Source of the DNA: Pseudomonas sediminis | Lineage (GTDB): Bacteria; Pseudomonadota; Gammaproteobacteria; Pseudomonadales; Pseudomonadaceae | Length of the DNA: 64,000 bases | Direction of reading: 5' to 3' | Assembly: GCF_002741105.1 (NCBI RefSeq) | Contig: NZ_NIQU01000001.1 | Span: 124,001 to 188,000, forward strand | In this document: positions 25,847 to 34,263 of the stretch, one piece after another | Position numbering within the stretch: the stretch's first letter is position 1 | Layout: every line of letters begins with the position of its first letter | Made by a program: the position numbers and the translations under genes | The notes under the pieces: generated by a model | Database searches by the model: none | What the model saw: only the letters and a program-made list of their open reading frames with translations | Told to the model about the DNA's origin: nothing

Positions 25847-27313
25847 ATGTCCCTGCGCCCCAAACGGCACACGCAAACCTCGTTGGTGTTACTGCTCCTG
25901 TTCCTGCTCGGTAGCGGCTTTCTCACCACTTCGCTGCTGAGCTACTACGCCTCGCGCGACTCCATTCGCAACAGCATCATCAACACCGAACTGCCGCTGA
26001 CCTCCGACACCGTCTATTCGGAAATCCAGAAGGACCTGGTGCGTCCCATCCTCATCTCCTCGATGATGGCCCGCGACACCTTCCTGCGTGACTGGGTGCT
26101 GGCCGGTGAACAGGACACCGGGCAGATGACCCGCTACCTGCGTGAAGTGCAGGAGCACTATGGCGCCTTCACCAGCTTCTTCGTCTCCGACAAGACCAGC
26201 ACCTACTACCAGGCCAAGGGCGTGCTCAAGCAGGTCAAGCCGGAAGAACCGCGCGATGTCTGGTACTACCGCGTGCGCATGCTGCCCGAGCCCTACGAGA
26301 TCAATGTCGACGTCGACATGGCCAACGCCGACCGCCTGACCATCTTCATCAACTACAAGGTGTTCGACTACGACGGCAGCTTCATCGGCGCCACCGGCGT
26401 CGGCCTGGCGGTCGATGCCGTGGTCAAGTTGATCGACGAGTACCAGGCGCGCTACGAACGCAGCGTCTACTTCGTCGACACCACCGGGCGCATCACCCTC
26501 ACCGGCGCCCAGGGCGGGCCAATGGGTGCCCGGGTCGGCGATTCGCTGGCCGATGTGCCCGGCCTCGACGGCCTGATGGCAAAATTGCCCACGCCACAAA
26601 GCGGCCAGTTCGAATACCAGGAACAGGGCCGCGAGCACTTCCTCAACGTGCGCTACATCCCCGAACTGGAGTGGTACCTGTTCGTCGACAAGCAGGACAA
26701 GGCCCTGGCCGGCATCCGCCAGGGGCTCTACATCAACCTGCTGCTGTGCCTGCTGGTCACCGCCATCGTGCTGACCCTGGTGAGCCTGGCGATTCGTCGC
26801 TACCAGCAGCGCATCGCCGCCCTGGCCACGACTGACAGCCTCACCGAACTGCCCAACCGCCGTGGCTTCGACATCCTCGCCGAACAGGCCCTGCAGGAAG
26901 CGCAGCGCGACAGCAGCCCGCTGTGCGCCGTGCTGCTGGACCTCGACAACTTCAAACTGATCAACGACCAGCACGGCCACCTCGCCGGCGACCAGGTGCT
27001 GCATGACTTCGCCCAGCAACTACGCGGCACGCTGCGCCAGGCCGACATTCTCTGCCGCTGGGGTGGCGAGGAATTCATCCTGCTGCTGAAGAACACCGAC
27101 CGCCAGGCCGCCTACGATCTGGCCGAGAAGCTGCGCCAGCAATGCGCCGAACAGCGCTATGACGTCGAAGGCCAGAGCCTGCAGGTCACCGTCAGCCTTG
27201 GCCTCAGCCAATGGCACGCTGGCGAGAGCCTGCACACCCTGCTCGGCCGCACCGACCGCGCGCTGTACCGCGCCAAGCAGGCGGGGCGCGACCGCGTTTG
27301 CGTCGACAGCTGA
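25847..27313 (+). CDS. Membrane-bound diguanylate cyclase with periplasmic Cache-type sensor
   Basis: A 488-residue protein. Helix 1 (SLVLLLLFLLGSGFLTTSLLSYY), then a periplasmic sensor of about 250 residues resembling a dCache domain (YYRVRMLPEPYEINVDVDMAN, FIGATGVGLAVDAVVKLIDEY), helix 2 (LYINLLLCLLVTAIVLTLVSLAI) and a GGDEF domain with GGEEF near residue 408. The active-site sequence is intact, and an RxxD inhibitory site (RQAD) lies five residues before it, so the enzyme should make c-di-GMP under product inhibition. The ligand of the sensor is unknown. Confidence 0.92.
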   Translation: MSLRPKRHTQTSLVLLLLFLLGSGFLTTSLLSYYASRDSIRNSIINTELPLTSDTVYSEIQKDLVRPILISSMMARDTFLRDWVLAGEQDTGQMTRYLREVQEHYGAFTSFFVSDKTSTYYQAKGVLKQVKPEEPRDVWYYRVRMLPEPYEINVDVDMANADRLTIFINYKVFDYDGSFIGATGVGLAVDAVVKLIDEYQARYERSVYFVDTTGRITLTGAQGGPMGARVGDSLADVPGLDGLMAKLPTPQSGQFEYQEQGREHFLNVRYIPELEWYLFVDKQDKALAGIRQGLYINLLLCLLVTAIVLTLVSLAIRRYQQRIAALATTDSLTELPNRRGFDILAEQALQEAQRDSSPLCAVLLDLDNFKLINDQHGHLAGDQVLHDFAQQLRGTLRQADILCRWGGEEFILLLKNTDRQAAYDLAEKLRQQCAEQRYDVEGQSLQVTVSLGLSQWHAGESLHTLLGRTDRALYRAKQAGRDRVCVDS

Positions 27314-27516
27314 TGGACACGCAACACTGCCCGCTATGCGGCAACAGCAACCAGTGCAGCGTCGCCGCCGGGCGTGATGAACCCTGCTGGTGCTTCGACG
27401 CGCAAATCGACCCTGCCGCACTGCAGCGCCTGACGCCCGAGCAACGCAACCAGGCCTGCCTGTGCCCGGCCTGTGCTGGTGCGCTGAAGGCCACTGAGCC
27501 TCGCGAGCGCGATTGA
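27313..27516 (+). CDS. Cysteine-rich CWC family protein
   Basis: A 67-residue protein with CPLCGNSNQC, DEPCWCFDAQI and ACLCPACAGAL, the cysteine pattern that names the CWC family (probable zinc binding, function unknown). The start overlaps the cyclase stop by one base (TGATG) and 3 bp separate it from the pseudouridine synthase gene, so it belongs to a tight operon. Confidence 0.85.
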   Translation: MDTQHCPLCGNSNQCSVAAGRDEPCWCFDAQIDPAALQRLTPEQRNQACLCPACAGALKATEPRERD

Positions 27517-27519
27517 GCC

Positions 27520-28212
27520 ATGCGCCTGGATCGCTTCCTCAGCAACTTCCCCCGCTTCAGCCGCCAGGACAGCCGCCTGCTGATCAGCGCCGGCCGCCTG
27601 CGTGTGGACGGCGCCGTGGTACACGACCCGCGCCATGAGGTGCGCGACTTTCAGCGTGTCGAGCTGGATGACGAACTGCTGCAAGCCGGGCGCAGCGCGC
27701 GCTACTGGATGCTGCACAAACCGGTCGGCGTGGTCAGCGCCACCGAGCACGACGAACACCGCACCGTCCTCGACCTGCTGAACGAGCCGGACAAACACGA
27801 CCTGCACCTGGCCGGGCGCCTCGATCTGAACACCAGCGGCCTGCTGCTGATCACCAACGACGGGCGCTGGTCGCGGCGCATCACCCAGCCGCAGCAGCGC
27901 AAGCCCAAGGTCTACCACGTCACCACCGAACAGCCGATCACCGCCGAATACGCCGAGGTCTTCGCCCAAGGCCTGTACTTCGCCTTCGAAGACCTCACCA
28001 CCCTGCCCGCCCAGCTCGATGTATTGAGCAGCCACCAAGCCCGGCTGACCCTGTTCGAAGGCCGTTACCATCAGGTCAAGCGTATGTTCGGCCACTTCCG
28101 CAATCGCGTTGTCACCCTGCACCGCGAAAGCATGGGCGAAATCGTCCTCGACCCACAGCTCGCCCCCGGCCAATACCGCGCACTGACGGATGCGGAAATC
28201 GCCAGCGTTTGA
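27520..28212 (+). CDS. RsuA/RluB-family pseudouridine synthase (16S rRNA type)
   Basis: A 230-residue pseudouridine synthase. An S4-like N-terminus (MRLDRFLSNFPRFSRQDSRLLISAGRLRVDG) precedes the catalytic domain. The catalytic aspartate is in AGRLDLNTSGLLLITNDG (about residue 105), with the late motif EGRYHQVKRMFGHFRNRV. The length and S4 domain fit RsuA, which modifies 16S rRNA position 516, but RsuA, RluB, RluE and RluF are hard to tell apart without alignment. Confidence 0.88.
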   Translation: MRLDRFLSNFPRFSRQDSRLLISAGRLRVDGAVVHDPRHEVRDFQRVELDDELLQAGRSARYWMLHKPVGVVSATEHDEHRTVLDLLNEPDKHDLHLAGRLDLNTSGLLLITNDGRWSRRITQPQQRKPKVYHVTTEQPITAEYAEVFAQGLYFAFEDLTTLPAQLDVLSSHQARLTLFEGRYHQVKRMFGHFRNRVVTLHRESMGEIVLDPQLAPGQYRALTDAEIASV

Positions 28213-28605
28213 TCGTCGCCCTGCGTCTGAATCTGACTACCCGACCAACGGCATCGCCAATCGGCTACAAAGATGTGACTCACCCTTGCGTGGCTGCAAG
28301 GTAACTGCTTGAATCGAACCATAAGTCTTCAGGTGACCAGTCGGTCACAGAAAGACAGTAAAGTGTTTTTTCGGTTGATGGTGCTCTGCGCCGACTGGAT
28401 TCCTGCCTGGTAACACCGCCCTCTCCAAGGCCCTGAAAAAGCCTGGAGCGCTCGCCTGTTTCGATCCTAACTGATTGAAATTCCTATACTTATAAAAATC
28501 TCCAGCCTGACATCATGCTGTCACGCTCAGGCGCTTTTCTAACTGCTCATTCCAGCGCGAACGGTCGCCCGCTCGCCTTGCTCACTTGCGCCAGGAGGAA
28601 ACGAC
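28213..28605. other. Intergenic region upstream of phaG
   Basis: No gene is seen in 393 bp. It is AT-richer than its surroundings near 28480-28505 (a possible promoter, TCCTATACTTATAAAAATC) and contains the dyad GTGACC-AGTC-GGTCAC at 28333-28348. The run AGGAGGAAACGAC before 28606 is the phaG ribosome-binding site. Confidence 0.5.
28333..28348. promoter_or_regulatory. Operator-like dyad GTGACC-N4-GGTCAC upstream of phaG
   Basis: GTGACCAGTCGGTCAC has perfect 6-bp arms and resembles TetR-family operators (GACC-N4-GGTC). It lies about 260 bp upstream of phaG, so a long leader or another transcript would be needed. The binder is unknown. Confidence 0.4.
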
Positions 28606-29493
28606 ATGAGGCCAGAAACCGCAGTCGTCGAGATCAACAGGAAGCACAACGTACACACGGAGTTCTACGGCAATCCGGCAGCAAGCAAGACCATCATCCT
28701 GGTCAACGGCTCTCTGGCGACCACCGCCTCGTTCGCGCAAACGATCAAATACCTGCAGCCGCAGTTCAACGTGGTGGCTTTCGACCTGCCCTATGCCGGC
28801 CAGTCGAAGCCCTACAACAGCGACTTCACGCCCATCAGCAAGGAAGACGAAGCGGCGATCCTGCTGCACCTGATCGACCTCTACGGTGCCAACTACCTGA
28901 TGTCCTTCTCCTGGGGCGGTGTCGCCTCCATGCTCGCCCTGGCCCAACGCCCGGCGACGCTGGAGAAGGCCGCCATCTGCTCCTTCTCGCCTATCCTCAA
29001 CGTGCCGATGCTCGACTACCTGCACAAGGGCCTGCGCTTCTTGAACGCAGTGGATCGCGACAACGTCGCCCTGCTGGTCAACAGCACCATCGGCAAGCAC
29101 CTGCCGTCGCTGTTCAAGCGCTTCAACCACAAGCACGTCAGCACCCTGGATGAACACGAATACCGGCAGATGTACGCGCACATCAAACAGGTGCTGAGCA
29201 TGGAGGCGCACTGCAGCATGGAATGCCTGCAGGCCATCGACATCCCGCTGATATTCGTCAACGGCGACCGTGACGAATACACCTCGGTGGAAGACGCCTG
29301 CCTATTCGCCCAGCACATCGACCACGCCCAGTTCGCCGTGATCGACGATGCCGGCCACTTCCTCGACATGGAACACAAGGCCGCCTGGCTGCAGAGCCAA
29401 CGCGTACTGCTGGACTTCTTCAACGCCCCCAGCAAACGCCTGCAACTGCCAGTCAAAGGCGACCTGCGCGACCTCCAGGCCATGGCGGTATGA
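28606..29493 (+). CDS. phaG: (R)-3-hydroxyacyl-ACP:CoA transacylase/thioesterase PhaG
   Basis: A 295-residue alpha/beta-hydrolase of the PhaG/RhlA family. Family hallmarks are the opening with TEFYGNP, then ILVNGSLATTASFAQTIKYL, the nucleophile elbow FSWGGV (Ser about 102), the segment TIGKHLPSLFKRFNHKHVSTLDEHEY, and the acid/His end of the triad in DEYTSVEDA and DAGHFLDME. These segments agree better with PhaG than with RhlA as I recall both sequences. PhaG diverts 3-hydroxyacyl-ACP from fatty-acid synthesis towards medium-chain polyhydroxyalkanoate. It is transcribed alone. Confidence 0.85.
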   Translation: MRPETAVVEINRKHNVHTEFYGNPAASKTIILVNGSLATTASFAQTIKYLQPQFNVVAFDLPYAGQSKPYNSDFTPISKEDEAAILLHLIDLYGANYLMSFSWGGVASMLALAQRPATLEKAAICSFSPILNVPMLDYLHKGLRFLNAVDRDNVALLVNSTIGKHLPSLFKRFNHKHVSTLDEHEYRQMYAHIKQVLSMEAHCSMECLQAIDIPLIFVNGDRDEYTSVEDACLFAQHIDHAQFAVIDDAGHFLDMEHKAAWLQSQRVLLDFFNAPSKRLQLPVKGDLRDLQAMAV

Positions 29494-29502
29494 CGGGCAC
29501 CG

Positions 29503-29545
29503 AGCGCGGAGCGGATGCGTCTATCGCCCTGCTCCGCGCTTTATT
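29503..29545 (+). terminator. Intrinsic terminator after phaG
   Basis: AGCGCGGAGC (29503-29512) pairs perfectly with GCTCCGCGCT (29531-29540), followed by TTATT. Confidence 0.75.
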
Positions 29546-29578
29546 CTCAGATCGAGTTCCGGTATAAAGGCACCCGCT

Positions 29579-29652
29579 GCGGGTGTCGTATAATGGTAAT
29601 ACCCTAGCTTCCCAAGCTAGAGCCGTGGGTTCGATTCCCATCACCCGCTCCA
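29579..29652 (+). tRNA. tRNA-Gly (anticodon CCC)
   Basis: A 74-nt cloverleaf including encoded CCA. Acceptor arms are GCGGGTG/CACCCGC, the anticodon stem CTAGC/GCTAG, the loop TTCCCAA with CCC at 29611-29613, and the T-arm GTGGGTTCGATTCCCAT. A TATAAAG box lies just upstream. Its 3' end from 29627 is repeated at 35131, marking it as the insertion site of the island that follows. Confidence 0.97.
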
Positions 29653-29662
29653 GACAGCCTAT

Positions 29663-29694
29663 AAAAAGCCCCGTCATCACTGACGGGGCTTTTT
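29663..29694 (+). terminator. Terminator of the tRNA-Gly gene
   Basis: AAAAAGCCCCGTCA-TCAC-TGACGGGGCTTTTT is a perfect stem with a T-tract. Its near-copy at 35167-35198 belongs to the right end of the island. Confidence 0.92.
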
Positions 29695-29859
29695 CGTTTC
29701 TAGCGTTTGAAGGGCTTGACCGCAAGGGTTTGAGCCGGGAAAGATGGCGCGCTACAGTCAGGTGGTAAACGACTAGCCGGTTTTGAAGCGGCAGCAGGAG
29801 ACGTACTGTTTACGGGATTGTTGTACAGCAATGGTGCCGATGATATCTTTGAGCCACTG

Positions 29860-30004
29860 TCTTAGGGACAGAACGGTGCCCCTAAAATGGGTTAATGCTC
29901 ATAAATGGCTGTAAGGCGAATCCCAAACCTTACAGAAGAGTGCGGATAATTACTTTTATCAAGGTTGGCACCGTGGAAGGCCCGAGCACTGCTTGGGCCT
30001 TTTG
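29860..30004 (+). ncRNA. Candidate structured RNA upstream of the reverse transcriptase, ended by a terminator hairpin
   Basis: Long-range pairing CGGTGCC (29874-29880) with GGCACCG (29967-29973) encloses the perfect 8-bp hairpin CTGTAAGG/CCTTACAG (29909-29935). A terminator-like hairpin AGGCCC-AGC/GCT-GGGCCT with TTTT follows (29978-30003) and ends only 19 nt before the RT start codon. Defence RTs (some DRT types) and retrons carry a template RNA in this position. The 5' end and function are unproven. Confidence 0.5.
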
Positions 30005-30022
30005 TTATAAGGAGAGTACAAA

Positions 30023-31516
30023 ATGGACTTCCAAGAAAAAGTACAGCAAGTAATAATCGAGCAAGCCGAAGAAAAAATCAGAGAATTTCACGAATATCAC
30101 AATTTCCTACACCTAGATTTAACCCGAAAAGGGGAAAGGCTAGGATTAAAACTCCGCAAAACCATCAAAACCCCGGAGTCTTGGAATAGCAATCGGCTTT
30201 TCGATCCTTTTTATGTACGCAGGCGCGCAGGCAACATAGCCAGATCAATTACAAAAAAAATCATATCTGGAACGTATCAGCCCAACCCAGCTTATCAACG
30301 GAAAGTTCCTAAGAAAGGCGGTGGATTCAGAGTAATTTCTGAATACGAAATTCCAGATACCGCTATATCCCGCCTATTTTATAAAGGCCTCCTCGGTAAG
30401 AACAGACATCGCTTTAGCTCCTTCTCTTACGCGTACCGTAACGACCGAAATGTTCATTTCGCAATTCAAGATATTGATGTTGATATCAAACAATACACTA
30501 GACTCTTTATCGCTGAATTTGACTTCTCAGATTTTTTCGGATCTATCAGCCATGATTATCTTAGAAACCAGTTCAGCAGAAATGGCTTTCTGGTAAGTGA
30601 AACTGATCAGAAGGTCATAGATGCCTTTCTGACATCTTATGGAAAAAAAGGCATCCCACAGGGAACATCTATATCTCTCTTCCTCGCTAATATGGTTTGC
30701 TGGGAGTTAGACAAAAAGCTAGAAAGACTCGGTGTAAAATTCGCTCGCTATGCGGACGATACAGTCATATGGACACCTGATTACTCGAAAGCTTGCGAAA
30801 GCTTCACGCTCATAGAAGAATTTTCTAGGGAGACCGGAATCCGTATAAACGCTTCGAAATCTGCGGGCATCAGTCTTCTTGCACCAAAGGGCATGCCAAC
30901 TGAGTTAGCATCCAAAAGTCATTTCGACTTTCTGGGATACTCGCTATCGACGGACTATGTCTCAATCAAAGAGTCAGCGGTAAGCAAAATCAAATCAAAC
31001 ATCTCATACATTCTATTCAAACACCTTATACAACCACTAAACACTTCAAACTTGAAAAGTGTAAAAATACCATCAAACAGCAAAGATGAATCCTTACTAG
31101 CAGCCATATGCGAAGTAAGAAGATATCTATACGGAAATCTTACAATCGCACAAATCCAAGACTACCTTAATGGCAAGACAAAAAGAATTAGCTTCAAAGG
31201 CTTGATGAGCTACTACCCTTTGATAAACAACACCGAGCAACTAAAGGCACTTGACGGCTGGCTAGTATCAGCAATCCACCGAGCCGTACAAAAGCGAAGC
31301 AAACTCTTAATAAAGCACAATTTCAATCGCCAATACATGTTCCCTTTCAACGTCAAGAAAAAAGACATTGTGGCAACCTACAGAACTCAAGTCATAAAAA
31401 GAAAACCACTACTTGAAGTACCAAGCCTCTCGCTTCTATATGCCGCATTGAAATTAGCAATCTTCAACCATGGCATCGAGAAGGTAATGAGTGCTAAGTC
31501 ATTAGAATATTATTAA
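30023..31516 (+). CDS. Reverse transcriptase of the unknown/defence-associated (UG/DRT-like) kind
   Basis: A 497-residue RT with motifs in order: PDTAISRLFYKGLL (111-124), catalytic aspartates in FIAEFDFSDFFGSIS (162-176), IPQGTSISLFLANM (211-224), ARYADDTVIW (241-250, YADD), GIRINASKS (272-280) and FDFLGY (301-306). From about 355 to 440 an alpha-helical thumb-like region (GLMSYYPL ... LDGWLVSAIHRAVQKRSK) recalls the maturase thumb. No HNH endonuclease, no DGR-type LGNxTSQ and no retron VTG motif are seen. These absences point to an unclassified or DRT-type RT rather than group II intron, DGR or retron. The ribosome-binding site GGAGAG precedes ATG 30023. Confidence 0.85.
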   Translation: MDFQEKVQQVIIEQAEEKIREFHEYHNFLHLDLTRKGERLGLKLRKTIKTPESWNSNRLFDPFYVRRRAGNIARSITKKIISGTYQPNPAYQRKVPKKGGGFRVISEYEIPDTAISRLFYKGLLGKNRHRFSSFSYAYRNDRNVHFAIQDIDVDIKQYTRLFIAEFDFSDFFGSISHDYLRNQFSRNGFLVSETDQKVIDAFLTSYGKKGIPQGTSISLFLANMVCWELDKKLERLGVKFARYADDTVIWTPDYSKACESFTLIEEFSRETGIRINASKSAGISLLAPKGMPTELASKSHFDFLGYSLSTDYVSIKESAVSKIKSNISYILFKHLIQPLNTSNLKSVKIPSNSKDESLLAAICEVRRYLYGNLTIAQIQDYLNGKTKRISFKGLMSYYPLINNTEQLKALDGWLVSAIHRAVQKRSKLLIKHNFNRQYMFPFNVKKKDIVATYRTQVIKRKPLLEVPSLSLLYAALKLAIFNHGIEKVMSAKSLEYY

Positions 31517-31605
31517 TCGCACGCAGCATGTCAAAAAGAGCATCAAGGGGAAATTAATAATGGATCAAAAGTCGCACAGCTAGGCTATGTGATCATTTTA
31601 ACTGA

Positions 31606-32505
31606 TTAATTTTTTGGGTAGGGATAAATTAAATCCATACTTTTCTCCCCCGCAACACAAACTTGGCTTGCCAAAAAATAACCTTTAATGGCGTCATGCC
31701 CATTCAATGGGCCGCAGTCCGATTCTAAAACATACCGTTTCAGGTGATGATTTAAACTATTGGTGACAACGTCAGCCAAAATCGACAAACTTGAATCAAC
31801 TATCTCAACGCGACCCGAGCTATCCTGCAATAATTTAAACCTGAAATCACCAGCATCAACATTAACATTTACCTCCACACCAAAATTCCTTACCTCACGC
31901 GTCTCAAAATGATAATGACGCCCCTTCAAAATACCCCTAGAATTTATATTATGATACCTTTCTATTGATCTTGAATATTGATCAAAAAGCATATCATCAA
32001 CTCTATCTGTCTTTACCAAGCCTAACAAAGGCTGATTAAGGACGTGCAAAGAAAAACCCATAGCCTTGCTGTAAAAATTAAAGAAAGCTTCAACCTGAGC
32101 ATTCATCGTAAACCTAGATATATTTGAGGAGAGTCCGACACCTTGCCTCTTCATATTAACAACAGCGGACTCAATACTCTCCTTAAGCTCAAGGTATCTC
32201 AGGTAAAGCGGCTGAAAATAGTTAGCGCCATATACCAATGGAATATCATGCATTTTAATAAAGCTTAAAACATCCTCACGAATTAATTCCCGACCCACGC
32301 CCATATCAGCCACATGAAACTTACCTCCCTCCTCCAAAAGCCTGTAACGATCACTTAGATAATCACAGAATCTAACAACCTCATGCATGACGTACCCAGA
32401 AACAATAAGTCCAGCAACAAGAGTAAATTCACCACGGTATTTTTCCGGGCTATCGACATATCCAAGACGACCAGCCTCATCACAATAAAATTCGACCTCA
32501 ATCAT
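31606..32505 (-). CDS. DUF3800-like protein in the RT island
   Basis: A 299-residue protein. The opening EVEFYCDEAGRLGYVDSPEKYRGEFTLVAGLIVSGYVMHEV matches the DUF3800 pattern (a D-E-x-G near the start of a first strand, then a second hydrophobic strand), and SSLSILADVVTNSLNHHLKR resembles its later Q/L-x-x-A-D helix. DUF3800 is thought to have an RNase H-like fold and is frequent in defence and mobile regions. ATG at 32505 is preceded by AGGTGA; in-frame upstream codons cross repeat DNA and are not used. It is convergent with the RT gene (89 bp between the stops). Confidence 0.6.
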   Translation of the reverse strand: MIEVEFYCDEAGRLGYVDSPEKYRGEFTLVAGLIVSGYVMHEVVRFCDYLSDRYRLLEEGGKFHVADMGVGRELIREDVLSFIKMHDIPLVYGANYFQPLYLRYLELKESIESAVVNMKRQGVGLSSNISRFTMNAQVEAFFNFYSKAMGFSLHVLNQPLLGLVKTDRVDDMLFDQYSRSIERYHNINSRGILKGRHYHFETREVRNFGVEVNVNVDAGDFRFKLLQDSSGRVEIVDSSLSILADVVTNSLNHHLKRYVLESDCGPLNGHDAIKGYFLASQVCVAGEKSMDLIYPYPKN

Positions 32506-32781
32506 AATTTCACCTAAGCAGATCAGGGCGATTGCAAAAAAATCAAAAAAATGGGACAGATTCTGAGGAATCCCCACACAATATCCATGCAGATCCAAAA
32601 AGGTCAAAAAAGGGGACAGATTTATTTATGGCGCAGCGCAATCAGCCTGAAAATAAATCTGTCCCCTTTTCGAGCCCGGCCTATGACGAAGCCAACAGAA
32701 ACTTGAGCCAACCCAACGCGGGATAGCGATCACCCAGGAAGCAGCTAGGCGCTGGTATGCCCGAAAGGAGCTCGGTACACC
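32506..32781. other. Intergenic region of the island with repeat DNA
   Basis: It contains the promoter of the leftward DUF3800-like gene, a partial GGGACAGATT unit (about 32553) and a perfect inverted repeat (32608-32670). From about 32671 the base composition returns to host-like GC for roughly 100 bp, which suggests the island was assembled from pieces. Confidence 0.5.
32608..32670. repeat. Perfect 20-bp inverted repeat AAAAGGGGACAGATTTATTT
   Basis: AAAAGGGGACAGATTTATTT (32608-32627) and its exact reverse complement (32651-32670) are separated by 23 bp. This GGGGACAGATTTATTT unit is a dispersed repeat of gammaproteobacteria, often seen near IS200-like/REP-associated transposase genes. No transposase is present here. 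Confidence 0.8.
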
Positions 32782-33240
32782 ATGAAGAAACTGATATGCA
32801 CCATCCTGTGCCTGATCGCAGTCACGCAGGCCAAGGCAGCCGAAGAAGTAGCCTTCTATGTCGGACAAGCCCATGACGAATGGGCTTTCAAAGTAACAGG
32901 GAAAGGTCGAGCGCTAGCGGGAAAGAGCCTTATCTACACAAGGCTCGACGAGCTGCAGATCGTAAACAATCCAAAACACTCAAAAACCAGACACATAGAA
33001 AGTGTTGAAGTCGCCTACGTATACGCCACCGACAATGGTGGCTGGAACTTCAAATCAGTTAACAGCTTTCGCCCCATCAATAGAAATATTCGCTCAGGGG
33101 AGAAGCTAATAATCAAAAACCTCGAAGCGGGAATGGAAATAGTCAACCTAAGAGCTAGTGATTACTGGGTACTTGTCACTCTCTGGATGAGAAAGAAAGA
33201 AACCGTACACGCCCATTCAAAAATTGGCACATTCAAGTAA
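32782..33240 (+). CDS. Secreted protein of unknown function (RT island)
   Basis: A 152-residue protein with signal peptide MKKLICTILCLIAVTQAKA. The mature part (about 133 residues) alternates short strands (EVAFYVGQAHDEWAFKVTGK, ESVEVAYVYATDNGGWNFKSV) and contains no cysteine. No family is recognised. A good AAAGGAGCTC site precedes the ATG. The gene begins GC-rich and becomes A-rich towards its end, unlike host genes. Confidence 0.65.
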   Translation: MKKLICTILCLIAVTQAKAAEEVAFYVGQAHDEWAFKVTGKGRALAGKSLIYTRLDELQIVNNPKHSKTRHIESVEVAYVYATDNGGWNFKSVNSFRPINRNIRSGEKLIIKNLEAGMEIVNLRASDYWVLVTLWMRKKETVHAHSKIGTFK

Positions 33241-33268
33241 CCACACTAAAAAAAGCCACCATAAGAAG

Positions 33269-34186
33269 CTACCTAATCATATCACGCAAAACGTTCCGTG
33301 CTTCCCCCTTAAAAGCAATGCGAGGCAGAGCCACACGAATTCTATCCCCTTTAACTATGCCATAATGCTTTACATACCCTGGATCAATACCCACAACATA
33401 CTCGTAAGCATCCTTATAATATTGCTTCTCCCCCGCCAACAACAGTGCCTCAGAACCACTAAAAACCTTATCCACCGCATTAATAAATTGCCACCTATTA
33501 CACTGACTCAAATAGACTTGCAAGTTACCATAGGCATCTTCATCATAAAAAACCAGTACACTAGATGGTGAAATAGGCAGCATAAACACCTTTGCACTTA
33601 TTGCAGACGAATACTTATCACGAACCACTACATTACCATGGTCAAAAAAAACTACAGGATTATCGCCAATAATAAACCTATCATCGTCCGACCTAAAAAC
33701 TGTCATTCTTTTCTTTAATAAAATTTCTTTATAAAGCTCCGAGCTAGGCTTGACATGTTCCAAAAAGAAACTTTTCACGTCACCATCGAATATCTTGAAA
33801 TCGCTCGACACATCATCAACAAACCCCTCTGCAAGTCTTTTCAAAGCATCCAACACATATGGAACTCGACATATCTGCGAGGCTACATAAATTGCAATCC
33901 CTTCCATCTCAACCGCATCGAGAATGGGCAAACGCTCGCTCAGCAGAATCTTTCTAACTATAATTGCAGCATCGCTATCAATCTTATTAAACAAATCCAC
34001 CTCAAGAGATTTATTCTGCCCCTTATAATCGTAAAATTTATTTATACAAGCCAACCCTCTTAAGCCTGACGGATGCTCACCCATACCGTTATCTTTACTA
34101 TAAAAGAAAAGCTTTTCTTTTTTCCCGTAACAAAATGATTTAAGAATACCTCTAGGCAGGTAATGATGACTTATAGGTTTACTCAT
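33269..34186 (-). CDS. DUF4238-like protein in the RT island
   Basis: A 305-residue protein opening SKPISHHYLPRGILKSFCYGKKEKLFFYSKDNG, the pattern of DUF4238 (H-Y-x-P-R-x-x-L-x-x-F). Other family-like features are the N-terminal CINKFYDYKG segment and the late DDDRFIIGDNPVVFF. DUF4238 has no established biochemical role and is common in accessory DNA. Codon use is very A+T-rich. It is convergent with the secreted-protein gene, with 28 bp between the stops. Confidence 0.7.
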   Translation of the reverse strand: MSKPISHHYLPRGILKSFCYGKKEKLFFYSKDNGMGEHPSGLRGLACINKFYDYKGQNKSLEVDLFNKIDSDAAIIVRKILLSERLPILDAVEMEGIAIYVASQICRVPYVLDALKRLAEGFVDDVSSDFKIFDGDVKSFFLEHVKPSSELYKEILLKKRMTVFRSDDDRFIIGDNPVVFFDHGNVVVRDKYSSAISAKVFMLPISPSSVLVFYDEDAYGNLQVYLSQCNRWQFINAVDKVFSGSEALLLAGEKQYYKDAYEYVVGIDPGYVKHYGIVKGDRIRVALPRIAFKGEARNVLRDMIR

Positions 34187-34263
34187 GAGACCCCACTGGA
34201 GATAAGTATAATATGAGGAGAGAATCCTTTACCGGAAGAAATAAATCCACTCTTTATCATGTA

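Noticed and set aside
30023-31516. Reading the RT as a group II intron maturase or DGR reverse transcriptase
   Set aside because: No HNH endonuclease, no intron-like RNA domains V/VI downstream, no LGNxTSQ motif and no variable/template repeat pair were seen.
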